Source: Streptomyces catenulae (GTDB lineage: Bacteria > Actinomycetota > Actinomycetes > Streptomycetales > Streptomycetaceae). Taken from it: a stretch of DNA of 64,000 nt. The position numbers and the translations under genes are program-made. The notes under the pieces were generated by a model, which saw nothing but the letters and a program-made list of their open reading frames with translations, was not told the origin of the DNA and did no database searches. Below, piece after piece: positions 1 through 7,322 of the stretch (the first letter of the stretch is position 1; every line of letters starts with the position of its first letter). The stretch lies in contig NZ_JODY01000039.1 in assembly GCF_000718015.1 (NCBI RefSeq), forward strand, positions 9,054 through 73,053, written 5' to 3'.

Positions 1-24
1 CGGCTCCGGTGGCACACTCTCGTT

Positions 25-44
25 CATGTCAGCATTTTGACATG
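25..44. promoter_or_regulatory. Operator 1, CATGTCA-N6-TGACATG
   Basis: This is a perfect 7-6-7 inverted repeat, CATGTCA then gcattt then TGACATG. The same half-sites recur 46 bp downstream with a different spacer, so the arms and not the spacer are conserved. It overlaps the likely -35 element of the VOC gene. The regulator is not in view and may be encoded divergently just beyond the left edge. Confidence 0.7.
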
Positions 45-66
45 CCCGCGGGGCGGGCCCTAGCCT
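37..66 (+). promoter_or_regulatory. Promoter of the VOC gene
   Basis: TTGACA at 37-42 and TAGCCT at 61-66 are separated by 18 bp. This predicts a transcript start near 73, inside the second operator. The -35 lies in the right arm of operator 1. The layout fits repression by a protein bound to both sites. Confidence 0.5.
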
Positions 67-70
67 CCCC

Positions 71-90
71 CATGTCAAAGTCCTGACATG
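71..90. promoter_or_regulatory. Operator 2, CATGTCA-N6-TGACATG
   Basis: This is the second perfect copy of the 7-6-7 inverted repeat, with spacer aagtcc. It covers the predicted transcript start and ends 20 bp before the ATG of the VOC gene. Identical arms in two copies flanking the promoter are strong evidence for a dedicated regulator. Confidence 0.7.
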
Positions 91-110
91 AGAGTGAGTT
101 GAGGAAAACC

Positions 111-482
111 ATGTCTGTTGCCGTCGACGGCCCCGGTTTCGTCGCCCTGCAGGTCCGTGACGTGGAGGCCGCAGCGGCCTTCTGCGAGCGTCACCTGGGA
201 TGGCGCCGCTCCCCGTCCTCGCCGCCCCACGCGGTCGTCTTCGACACCGCGCCGATCCCGTTCGCCGTCCGCGAGCTGTTCCCGGACGTCGACCTCGCCG
301 ACGCCGCACGGCCGGGCCTCGGCGTGGTGCTCTGGTTCCGGACCCCGGACGCCCAGCAGCTCCACGACCGGCTCGCCGCCGCCGGGGTCACGATCCTCAC
401 GCCGATGGCGGAGAGCCCCTTCGGGCCGATGTTCTCCTTCGAAGGGCCGGAGGGGTACCGGCTCACGGCCCATGGGGGGTGA
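111..482 (+). CDS. VOC (glyoxalase/bleomycin-resistance fold) protein
   Basis: A 123-residue protein of the vicinal oxygen chelate superfamily. The sequence opens with the usual strand (GFVALQVRDVEAAAAFCERH), has LGVVLWFRTPDAQQLHDRL in the middle, and ends in FEGPEGYRLTAHGG, the typical closing strand with a conserved Glu-Gly. Such small single-module proteins are lyases, dioxygenases or drug-binding proteins, usually as dimers; the substrate cannot be told from sequence. I chose the ATG preceded by GAGG at 101-104; an in-frame TTG four codons earlier overlaps that ribosome site and is unlikely. It is controlled by the two operators upstream, so probably an inducible stress or detoxification gene. 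Confidence 0.85.
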   Translation: MSVAVDGPGFVALQVRDVEAAAAFCERHLGWRRSPSSPPHAVVFDTAPIPFAVRELFPDVDLADAARPGLGVVLWFRTPDAQQLHDRLAAAGVTILTPMAESPFGPMFSFEGPEGYRLTAHGG

Positions 483-671
483 GCCGGGGGCGTGCTGACG
501 CGCCGGGCGGGCGACGCCTGCCGGGGGAGGGGCGAGCGGCGGTCATGGTCCGGGTGTGCCCGGCCGAGGTGGTCGCCGCGGGCGGCCTCGTGCCGGGCGG
601 GCCCGCTCGATGCGGTTGCCGCCGGGGCGATCCGGTGGGGGCGGTGGGGCGGCGGTCTGTCCGCCCCGTCG

Positions 672-1553
672 TCAGCTCCGGCTCAACCGCCGGGCGACGG
701 CCTCCAGCAGTGCGTCCAGCGCCGCCTCGCGTGTCCGCCCCCGGGGCCGGGCCAGCCCCACCCGGCTCGGTGAGACCCCGCGGACCGCGCGGAACACCAC
801 GTCCGGACGGGCGTGGAAACGGGCCGCCGACGCCGGGGCCAGTGCCACGCAACCGGCGGCCACCGCTCCGAGCCATTCGTCGGGCCGATGGGTGACGGCG
901 CCGATCCGGACCGGGTGCCCGTCCCGCTCCTCCGTCGCCAGCCAGTGCTCCCGCCAGGCCCCGGTCCCGGCTCCGGCCGCGACGAACGGCTCGTCCCACA
1001 GCTCGCGGAACTCCACCGTCTCCCTGTCCGCCAGCGGATGCCCGGCCGGGAGCAGTACCCCACGCTCCTCGACGAACAGCTCCCGCACCCGCAGCCCGTC
1101 CTGCCCCGGAAACGGCAGCCGCACCACAGCCGCGTCCACCTCGCCCCGGGTCAGACCGGCGCTCGGGTCCGACCAGTCGAACTGCCGCAGCTCCACCCGC
1201 CACTCCGGCCACGCCCGGCGGAACTCGGCGATGACCTCGGGGACGGCGCCCACGGCGCCCGCGTCCAGGAAGCCCAGGCGCAGCACCCGCGCCGCCCGGC
1301 CGGTCGCCCGCACCGCCTCGTCCCAGCCGTCCAGCAGCGCGGGCGCCCGCGCGGCAAGCTCTTGACCGGCCTCGGTCAGCGCCATCCCGGACCGCGAACG
1401 CGCGAAGAGCCGCACCCCGAGATCGTCCTCCAGGCGCCGGATCTGCTTGGTCAGCGCGGGCTGCGAGACGAACAGCCGCTGTGCCGCGGCGGTCAGGCTG
1501 CCCTCCTCCGCGACTGCGGCGAAGTACCGGAGCAGGCGGGTGTCCACATCCAT
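672..1553 (-). CDS. LysR-family transcriptional regulator
   Basis: A 293-residue LysR regulator. The N-terminal winged helix-turn-helix is plain in residues 1-60: LLRYFAAVAEEGSLTAAAQR, then SQPALTKQIRRLEDDLGVRL. The remainder is the periplasmic-binding-protein-like effector domain with conserved LRLGF and DAAVVRLPF strands. It is transcribed away from the DoxX-like gene with a 61-bp gap, the classic arrangement in which a LysR protein controls itself and its divergent neighbour. No perfect T-N11-A palindrome is obvious in the gap. The co-inducer is unknown. Length and start codon (ATG) are normal for the family. Confidence 0.9.
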   Translation of the reverse strand: MDVDTRLLRYFAAVAEEGSLTAAAQRLFVSQPALTKQIRRLEDDLGVRLFARSRSGMALTEAGQELAARAPALLDGWDEAVRATGRAARVLRLGFLDAGAVGAVPEVIAEFRRAWPEWRVELRQFDWSDPSAGLTRGEVDAAVVRLPFPGQDGLRVRELFVEERGVLLPAGHPLADRETVEFRELWDEPFVAAGAGTGAWREHWLATEERDGHPVRIGAVTHRPDEWLGAVAAGCVALAPASAARFHARPDVVFRAVRGVSPSRVGLARPRGRTREAALDALLEAVARRLSRS

Positions 1554-1614
1554 GCCACCAGGTTATGGAAGCAGGTATTGGACGGCGTCCGGAGCGCCCG
1601 CGGACCCTGAAGAC

Positions 1615-1980
1615 ATGACCGGAACCCAGCTCGCACTCCTCGTCGTCACCCTGTCCACCGCCGTCCTCAACATCGGTATCGCCGCCGCCGATCTCGCCGG
1701 GGCCCGCTTCGTGCTGGCCAACTCGGCGGAGGTGGGCGTGCCCCGGTCCTGGCTGCCCCGGCTGGCCGCCCTCAAGCTGGCCGGGGCGGCGGGCCTCCTC
1801 CTCGGCCTCTTCGATGCGGCACTGCGCCCCCTCGGCGCCGCCGCGGCCTGCGGTCTCGTCCTGCTCTACCTGGGCGCGCTCCTCTTCCACCTGCGCGCCC
1901 GCGTCTTCCACAACCTCGCGTTTCCCGGTTTCTACCTGGCCACCGCCGTCGCCTCGGCGGTCCTGATCGTGTCCGCCTGA
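1615..1980 (+). CDS. DoxX-like integral membrane protein
   Basis: A 121-residue hydrophobic protein with about four membrane helices (near residues 5-25, 45-65, 72-92 and 100-120). The pattern AALKLAGAAGLLLGL with a short charged loop and a final FYLATAVASAVLI resembles the DoxX-like family (DUF4267/DoxX), whose members are often redox- or quinone-linked membrane subunits of unknown role. The start is the ATG nearest the LysR gene; the ribosome site is weak (ctgaag). It is probably the target of the divergent LysR regulator. Function is not assigned. Confidence 0.7.
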   Translation: MTGTQLALLVVTLSTAVLNIGIAAADLAGARFVLANSAEVGVPRSWLPRLAALKLAGAAGLLLGLFDAALRPLGAAAACGLVLLYLGALLFHLRARVFHNLAFPGFYLATAVASAVLIVSA

Positions 1981-2075
1981 CGGCGGCGCCGCCCGCCGTC
2001 AGGCGGGAGCGCCCGGCCTCCGCTGCGGCGGATCGCAGGGGGTGGCACACGGCCGCCGGGTCGCGTGGAGTCCGC

Positions 2076-2108
2076 TTGACAGTAAAATCGAACATCCATT
2101 CTTATAAG
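2076..2108 (+). promoter_or_regulatory. recA promoter
   Basis: A consensus -35 TTGACA lies at 2076-2081, and an AT-rich TTCTTATAAG lies about 18-20 bp downstream as the -10 region. The AT-rich patch stands out from the surrounding GC. The LexA box sits between the two elements, so LexA binding should block polymerase. Start codon and ribosome site follow about 145 bp later, leaving a fairly long leader. Confidence 0.6.
2090..2101 (+). promoter_or_regulatory. LexA (SOS/Cheo) box of recA
   Basis: GAACATCCATTC matches the Gram-positive LexA consensus GAACNNNNGTTC with one mismatch in the right arm. It lies in the recA promoter spacer. A second, closer match sits in front of lexA in this same window, so both SOS core genes are tied to the same repressor. 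Confidence 0.75.
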
Positions 2109-2156
2109 GGTCCGACCTGTACGCCGGAGCGAAAGTTCCGGGGCTTCATCGCCGAG

Positions 2157-2165
2157 TTGTCCACA
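2157..2165 (+). promoter_or_regulatory. DnaA-box-like TTGTCCACA
   Basis: TTGTCCACA equals the preferred Streptomyces DnaA box sequence. It lies in the recA leader, 90 bp before the start codon. A single box may be chance or may link recA to replication initiation; a second identical box occurs at 57793-57801. Confidence 0.35.
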
Positions 2166-2254
2166 GGCCGGAGCCGGGTCCGGGCGCATTGTCAGTGGCA
2201 GGCGTTAGCGTCGTGGACGTGAAGCGATCGACTCAAGCAAATCGGGTGGAACCC

Positions 2255-3373
2255 ATGGCAGGCACTGACCGCGAGAAGGCGCTCGACGCCGCGCTCGCAC
2301 AGATTGAACGGCAATTCGGCAAGGGCGCCGTGATGCGCATGGGGGAGCGGCCGAACGAACCCATCGAGGTCATCCCCACCGGGTCGACCGCGCTCGACGT
2401 GGCGCTGGGTGTCGGCGGCATCCCCCGCGGCCGCGTGGTGGAGGTCTACGGACCGGAGTCCTCCGGTAAGACGACCCTGACCCTGCACGCGGTGGCCAAC
2501 GCCCAGAAGGCCGGCGGCTCCGTGGCGTTCATCGACGCCGAGCACGCGCTCGACCCGGAGTACGCCAAGAAGCTCGGCGTGGACACGGACGCACTGATCC
2601 TGTCCCAGCCGGACAACGGTGAGCAGGCCCTGGAGATCACGGACATGCTGGTCCGCTCCGGCGCCCTCGACCTCATCGTCATCGACTCCGTCGCGGCCCT
2701 GGTGCCGAAGGCGGAGATCGAGGGGGAGATGGGCGACTCGCACGTCGGTCTCCAGGCCCGGCTGATGAGCCAGGCGCTGCGGAAGATCACCAGCGCGCTC
2801 AACCAGTCCAAGACCACCGCGATCTTCATCAACCAGCTCCGCGAGAAGATCGGCGTGATGTTCGGCTCGCCGGAGACCACGACCGGTGGCCGCGCCCTGA
2901 AGTTCTACGCCTCGGTGCGTATCGACATCCGCCGCATCGAGACCCTCAAGGACGGCACGGACGCGGTCGGCAACCGCACCCGCTGCAAGGTGGTCAAGAA
3001 CAAGGTGGCCCCGCCCTTCAAGCAGGCCGAGTTCGACATCCTCTATGGCCAGGGCATCAGCCGCGAGGGCGGCCTGATCGACATGGGTGTGGAGCACGGC
3101 TTCATCCGCAAGTCGGGCGCCTGGTACACGTACGAGGGCGATCAGCTCGGCCAGGGCAAGGAGAACGCCCGCAACTTCCTCAAGGACAACCCGGACCTCG
3201 CCAACGAGGTCGAGAAGAAGATCAAGGAGAAGCTGGGCATCGGCGTCAAGCCGCAGGACCCGGCGGCGGAGCCCGGCCCGGACGCGGCCGGTCCGGCCGA
3301 GCCCGCGAAGTCGGTTCCGGCGCCCGCGGCCAAGGGCGCCAAGGGTGCCAAGGCCACCGCGGCCAAGAGCTAG
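2255..3373 (+). CDS. recA: RecA recombinase
   Basis: A 372-residue RecA, the strand-exchange protein and co-protease that triggers LexA self-cleavage. Walker A GPESSGKT is at residues 66-73, followed by [17 protein letters not shown], Walker [11 protein letters not shown], loop 1 [20 protein letters not shown], and loop 2 with the [14 protein letters not shown] and [12 protein letters not shown] signatures. The C-terminal 40 residues are a Pro/Ala/Lys-rich tail typical of streptomycetes. The ATG with GGGTGGA just upstream was chosen over earlier in-frame GTG codons. recX follows after 6 bp, so the pair is co-transcribed. Expression should be SOS-induced through the LexA box. Confidence 0.98.
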   Translation: MAGTDREKALDAALAQIERQFGKGAVMRMGERPNEPIEVIPTGSTALDVALGVGGIPRGRVVEVYGPESSGKTTLTLHAVANAQKAGGSVAFIDAEHALDPEYAKKLGVDTDALILSQPDNGEQALEITDMLVRSGALDLIVIDSVAALVPKAEIEGEMGDSHVGLQARLMSQALRKITSALNQSKTTAIFINQLREKIGVMFGSPETTTGGRALKFYASVRIDIRRIETLKDGTDAVGNRTRCKVVKNKVAPPFKQAEFDILYGQGISREGGLIDMGVEHGFIRKSGAWYTYEGDQLGQGKENARNFLKDNPDLANEVEKKIKEKLGIGVKPQDPAAEPGPDAAGPAEPAKSVPAPAAKGAKGAKATAAKS

Positions 3374-3379
3374 TCCGTC

Positions 3380-4012
3380 ATGACGCGGCGAACGGAATGG
3401 CCCGACGGCGATCATCACGCCACGGGCGGTGCCGAACACCGTAAGGGCCGTGGCGGCCGTGACGACAGCGGCGACCCCTCCCCGTCGAGGGCCGGGCAGG
3501 GGTCCCCGCGCACACCCGAGGAGCAGGCACGGGCGATATGCCTGCGCCTGCTCACCGGGTCACCGCGCACCCGCAGCCAACTCGCGGACGCCCTGCGCAA
3601 GCGGGACATCCCCGAGGAGGTGGCGGAGGAGGTGCTCTCCCGCTTCGTGGAGGTCGGGCTCATCGACGACACGGCGTTCGCCGACGCGTGGGTGGAGTCC
3701 CGGCACCACGGGCGGGGGCTGGCCCGGCGGGCGCTCGCCCGCGAGCTGCGGACCAAGGGCGTGGAGTCCGAGGTCATCGACCAGGCGATCGGCCGCCTCG
3801 ACCCCGAGCAGGAGGAGGCCACCGCCCGGGAGCTGGTCGAGCGCAAGCTCCGCACCACCCGGGGCCTGGACCGCGACAAGCGGCTGCGGCGGCTCGCCGG
3901 AATGCTGGCCCGCAAGGGCTACTCCGAGGGCCTGGCTCTGCGGGTGGTCCGCCAGGCGCTGGAGGAGGAAGGGGAGGACTCCGAACCGCTGGAGCAGTGG
4001 GTGCAGGAGTAG
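3380..4012 (+). CDS. recX: RecX, regulator of RecA
   Basis: A 210-residue RecX. It binds within the RecA filament groove and limits filament growth and ATPase. The first 50 residues are a charged, low-complexity extension common in actinobacteria; the core begins around ARAICLRLLTGSPRTRSQLA and continues through repeated three-helix units, including DALRKRDIPEEVAEEVLSRF, GLIDDTAFADAWVESR and GLARRALARELRTKGV. The gene starts 6 bp after the recA stop, so it is translated from the recA transcript. No separate promoter is evident. Confidence 0.95.
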   Translation: MTRRTEWPDGDHHATGGAEHRKGRGGRDDSGDPSPSRAGQGSPRTPEEQARAICLRLLTGSPRTRSQLADALRKRDIPEEVAEEVLSRFVEVGLIDDTAFADAWVESRHHGRGLARRALARELRTKGVESEVIDQAIGRLDPEQEEATARELVERKLRTTRGLDRDKRLRRLAGMLARKGYSEGLALRVVRQALEEEGEDSEPLEQWVQE

Positions 4013-4091
4013 CGGCGCCGGGCCACGGAGGGCACGGGCGCGGCCAGGGCAGGGCCCGGCCGCACCCGGAGGCGCAGCCGGGCCCCCGCCC

Positions 4092-4490
4092 TCAGCCGTC
4101 GGTCCGTGCCGTGCCGGGGATCACGGGGAGGCCCGCGGCGCGCCAGGACTGGAAACCGCCGATCAGGTCGGTGGCGCGGTGCAGCCCCAACCGGTGCAGC
4201 GAGACGGCGGCGAGGCTCGACGCGTACCCCTCGTTGCAGATGACGACGGTGTGGAGGTCGTGGCCGGTCGCCTCCGGGGCGCGGTGGTCGCCCGTCGGGT
4301 CGAGGCGCCACTCCAGCTCGTTGCGCTCCACGACCAGTGCGCCCGGGATGGTGCCGTCGCGGGCGCGCAGCGCCGCGTAGCGGATGTCGACGAGGAGGCC
4401 GCCCGCCCGCTGCACAGCCGCCGCCTGCGCGGGATCCAGCCGGTGCAGCCGGGCACGGGCCTCCTCCAGCAGGGTGTCGATGGCGCTCAA
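4092..4490 (-). CDS. Single-domain rhodanese-like protein
   Basis: A rhodanese domain of about 132 residues. Rhodaneses carry a persulfide on an active-site cysteine. Here the loop reads VVICNEGYASSLAA, with Cys at the expected position, and is followed by GFQSWRAAGLPV, the conserved terminal helix. The upstream strand LLVDIR and PGALVVERNELEWRL complete the fold. Start choice is uncertain: the TTG used here has GGAGG seven bases upstream, while an ATG 14 codons earlier (4532) has no clear ribosome site. The gene lies downstream of cysteine dioxygenase on the same strand, about 160 bp apart, consistent with a shared role in cysteine-sulfur handling. Confidence 0.85.
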   Translation of the reverse strand: MSAIDTLLEEARARLHRLDPAQAAAVQRAGGLLVDIRYAALRARDGTIPGALVVERNELEWRLDPTGDHRAPEATGHDLHTVVICNEGYASSLAAVSLHRLGLHRATDLIGGFQSWRAAGLPVIPGTARTDG

Positions 4491-4653
4491 CTGCCCACCT
4501 CCGTCTCTCCGTTGTGGCTGCGGCGGCTCCATGGCCGCCGCGAGGCCCCCGCGCCGCCGCCCGATCCGGCGCGTACCCAGGCACGGGACCCGGTACCGCA
4601 CCCGGCGGACCTCCCGCGCATCACCGCACCCGTCCCCGGTACTCCGGCGGCGC

Positions 4654-5196
4654 TCATCCCCAGTCCTCCGGCCGTTCGACCTCTTCGAGGCGGAGGAGGG
4701 GGCCGGTGCGGCTGTAGCGCCGCATCAGGGGGAGCGGTGGGTGGTACGCGTGCACCGAGACGGCGTGGGCGGTGGGGGAGGCGTTCCGCACCTGGTGGAC
4801 GTGGTGGGCGCCGAAGGCGCGGCCCCGGCCGTCGGTCAGGGTGCGGGTGCGGTCGACGCCGTCGGCCAGTTCCAGCACCGTCCAGCCCTCGGTGGGGAGC
4901 GGGACGGTGAGGGAGTCCTCCGTCAGCGCGCCGGTGGCCGCGGCGAAGGCGCCGCGGGAGCCGCCGTGGTCGTGCCAGCCGGTGCCGGTGCCGGGCGGCC
5001 AGCCGATCAGCCACGCCTCGCTGCCGCCGGGACCGTCGAGCCGCAGCCAGGTGCGGCCCTCGGGATCGAGCGGGAGGGAGGCGACGAGGGAGGCGTCCGC
5101 GGCGGTACGGCGGACGAAGTCGAGGAGTTCCGAGGCGCTCGGACCGCCCGTGGGCGGGGCGGTCCGAGGGCGGGCAGGGGAGGGGAGACCGGGCAC
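4654..5196 (-). CDS. Cysteine dioxygenase family protein (cupin)
   Basis: A protein of about 180 residues of the type I cysteine dioxygenase family, which oxidises cysteine to cysteine sulfinate with non-heme iron. The first metal motif is visible as GTGTGWHDHGGSRGAF and the later histidine as HAVSVHAYHPPLPLMRRY, matching the cupin His-X-His...His set. The GTG start was chosen because AGGACGG lies six bases before it; a longer frame runs back through the upstream leader peptide and is unlikely. The 28-codon cysteine-rich leader ends 80 bp upstream, so expression is probably tuned by cysteine supply. The rhodanese gene follows. Confidence 0.85.
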   Translation of the reverse strand: MPGLPSPARPRTAPPTGGPSASELLDFVRRTAADASLVASLPLDPEGRTWLRLDGPGGSEAWLIGWPPGTGTGWHDHGGSRGAFAAATGALTEDSLTVPLPTEGWTVLELADGVDRTRTLTDGRGRAFGAHHVHQVRNASPTAHAVSVHAYHPPLPLMRRYSRTGPLLRLEEVERPEDWG

Positions 5197-5276
5197 GGGA
5201 GACCGTCCTGAGTGATCGCGAGGAGACGCGCCGACCACGGCCGGACGGCCGGGAGCGCGCGGGGAAGAACTGCGGA

Positions 5277-5363
5277 TCAGCAGGACGGACGACAGGTGCA
5301 GCCCGCGTAGCGGACCAGGTCGAGATGGACCCTCCGCCAAAAACGCGCGCCGTGATCAGTCAC
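5277..5363 (-). CDS. Cysteine-rich leader peptide (uORF)
   Basis: A 28-codon frame starting GTG ACT GAT CAC and ending in YAGCTCRPSC, with three cysteines in the last eight residues. Short actinobacterial leaders with a basic middle (RRVHLDLVRYAG) and terminal cysteines are known upstream of sulfur-metabolism genes and act by ribosome stalling at cysteine codons when cysteine is scarce. It sits 80 bp before cysteine dioxygenase. Its start overlaps the stop of the upstream monooxygenase (GTGACTGA), so it may be translated by coupling as well as on its own. The gap to the next gene contains a GGCCG/CGGCC hairpin that could be part of an attenuator. Confidence 0.7.
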   Translation of the reverse strand: MTDHGARFWRRVHLDLVRYAGCTCRPSC

Positions 5364-7143
5364 GTTCGGAGTGAAACACGGACGTTCCCACAGGGTCAAC
5401 CACGGATTCCGCACCCGGCGAACCGCCGTCCGCGCCGTCGCCGTCGGCCGGTTCCCCGCCCTCGGCCGACAGCTGGTGCGCCGTTCCGCCGGAGGCACCG
5501 CCGCGTACCGCGTCCGCGCAGGCGTACAGCTCGGCCGGGTGGACGCCGGACATCGCGGTGACCAGATGGCCGTCCGGACGCACCAGCAGCACGGTGTGCG
5601 CGGCCGCCCCCGGATACTCCTCGGCGACCAGCACCTCGGTGGCGACGGGCAGCCCCTCGGCGGCTGCCGTCAGCCGCGGCATCAGCCCGGCGCTCCGCCA
5701 GTGCCGCGGCTCCCACACGCCCGTACCGGGTGCGACGAGCACCAACAGTAGCCCGCGGCCCAGCCGTTCGCGCAGCGGCACCACCGCACCGTCGGCGGCC
5801 GTCACCGGCACATCGGCGACCGGCGCGCCGGGCAGCGTCCCCACCGGCGCCGCCGCGGTGTGCGCCGGTGCCGGGGCGAGCGGCGAACGGGTGTGGACCG
5901 GCGGCGCGCCCAGTGGCCCCCGCCCCAGATGACCGTCGGTCAAGAGCGCCGAACCACCGCGCGCGGCACCCGGCAGGGCCCGCCGCAGACGGCCCGCCCC
6001 GCCGTCCCGCAGCAGCGGAAGCGCCTGGTCGGCGGCGCGCAGCCGGGCGGCCACCGCACCACGGCGCTCGGCCTGGTAACTGTCCAACAGGGTCTCGGAC
6101 GCCCCGTGGTGCCAGGCGAGTGCCAGCTTCCAGGCGAGGTTCTCGGCGTCCCGCAGCCCCTCGTCGAGGCCCTGCGTCCCGAGCGCGCCGAGCAGATGGG
6201 CCGCGTCCCCCGCGAGGAAGGCCCGCCCGTGCCGCCAGCGCCGCGCCAGCCGGTGGTGGACGGTGTGGACGCCGGTGTCGAGGAGTTCGTACGGCGGGAC
6301 GGGGCGGGCCTGGCCGCGACCGCGGGGTGGCGGGGCGGCCTCGGCGTCGGTCGCCAGGGCCGGTTCGGCGGCCCAGCCCGCCAGCGAATCGCGGATCCGG
6401 GAGACCAGCGCGTCCGGGGTGACCAGATCGCGGCCGGGCGGCAGCAGCCAGTCCAGCCGCCACACCCCGTCCGGCAGCGGCCGGGCGCAGACCTCCGTGA
6501 CGCCGTGCCGCCCGGGCGCGCGGTGCAGCAGCGCCTCGCCGGGCCAGGGCAGGTCCGCGCGGATCGCGGCGACCGCGTGCCGTTCGACGGAGGTACGGCC
6601 CGGGAAGCGGACCTCCAGCAGCTTGCGGACGGTGGAGCGCGGGCCGTCGCAGCCGATCAGATAGCTCCCGCGCCACCAGGTGCCGCCGGGGCCGCGGGTG
6701 TGGGCGCTGACGCCACCGGCGTCCTGCTCCAGCTCCACCAGACGGCTGCCGCCGACGATCCGGGCCAGCTCCTCGCCCTCCAGCGCGGTGCGGAGCGCGC
6801 CGGTCAGCGCGTGCTGGGGGAGGTGGACGGGGGAGGCGGGCGCGTCGTCGGCGCCGGGCGTCCAGGTGCCGCCGGGGCCGAACTCCACGCGCTCCATCAG
6901 GCGCCGCCTGCGCACCGTGCGCCAGCCGGTCCAGCGGGTCCCGGCCGAGGCGAGCGCCGGAGCGCAGCCCAGCCGCGCCACGTACGCCGCGGTGTCCTCG
7001 CGCAGCACCGCGGTACGGGCCGGGCGGACGGGCTCGGGGCCGGTGGTGTCGTCGAGGACGACGGAGGGGACGCCCAGGTGGGCGAGGGAGAGGGAGAGGG
7101 CGAGGCCGACCGGGCCCGCCCCCACGACGATCACCGGGTCCAC
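5356..7143 (-). CDS. FAD-dependent aromatic-type monooxygenase
   Basis: A 595-residue flavoprotein hydroxylase of the PHBH/PheA class. The N-terminal dinucleotide fold reads PVIVVGAGPVGLALSLSLA. The second FAD motif, RAFLAGDAAHLLGALGTQGL, with EGLRDAENLAWKLALAWH after it, is intact. The last 150 residues (from about GTLPGAPVADVPV) form a thioredoxin-like C-terminal domain, as in phenol hydroxylase. The start is the GTG just before the first fold, with GGGAG upstream; the longer frame would collide with gluD. The substrate cannot be predicted. The stop codon overlaps the start of the cysteine leader, so it may be the first gene of the minus-strand sulfur block, or simply a neighbour. Confidence 0.85.
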   Translation of the reverse strand: MDPVIVVGAGPVGLALSLSLAHLGVPSVVLDDTTGPEPVRPARTAVLREDTAAYVARLGCAPALASAGTRWTGWRTVRRRRLMERVEFGPGGTWTPGADDAPASPVHLPQHALTGALRTALEGEELARIVGGSRLVELEQDAGGVSAHTRGPGGTWWRGSYLIGCDGPRSTVRKLLEVRFPGRTSVERHAVAAIRADLPWPGEALLHRAPGRHGVTEVCARPLPDGVWRLDWLLPPGRDLVTPDALVSRIRDSLAGWAAEPALATDAEAAPPPRGRGQARPVPPYELLDTGVHTVHHRLARRWRHGRAFLAGDAAHLLGALGTQGLDEGLRDAENLAWKLALAWHHGASETLLDSYQAERRGAVAARLRAADQALPLLRDGGAGRLRRALPGAARGGSALLTDGHLGRGPLGAPPVHTRSPLAPAPAHTAAAPVGTLPGAPVADVPVTAADGAVVPLRERLGRGLLLVLVAPGTGVWEPRHWRSAGLMPRLTAAAEGLPVATEVLVAEEYPGAAAHTVLLVRPDGHLVTAMSGVHPAELYACADAVRGGASGGTAHQLSAEGGEPADGDGADGGSPGAESVVDPVGTSVFHSERD

Positions 7144-7222
7144 GAGGTGGCTCCCCGGCCCCGGAGGGGCGAAGCGACGGTACGGGAACTGGCAGTTGAA
7201 GCCCGGTGCGTGATCACACAGC

Positions 7223-7253
7223 GTATGCAACCCACTGCGACCGCCCGCGTCAA
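7223..7253 (-). promoter_or_regulatory. Possible promoter of the monooxygenase gene
   Basis: On the minus strand TTGACG (7248-7253) is followed after 19 bp by GCATAC (7223-7228). This is the only promoter-like pair seen between gluD and the monooxygenase. The spacing is long, so support is weak. Confidence 0.3.
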
Positions 7254-7322
7254 GTGACCGGGGCGGCGCCGCCCCCGCCGCCGCCCCCGCGTCATCCGTC
7301 CGCCCCGCCGTCCGGCGGCCGG

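Noticed and set aside
1554..1614. Classical T-N11-A LysR box between the LysR and DoxX-like genes
   Set aside because: No palindromic T-N11-A match with good arms could be placed in the 61-bp gap.
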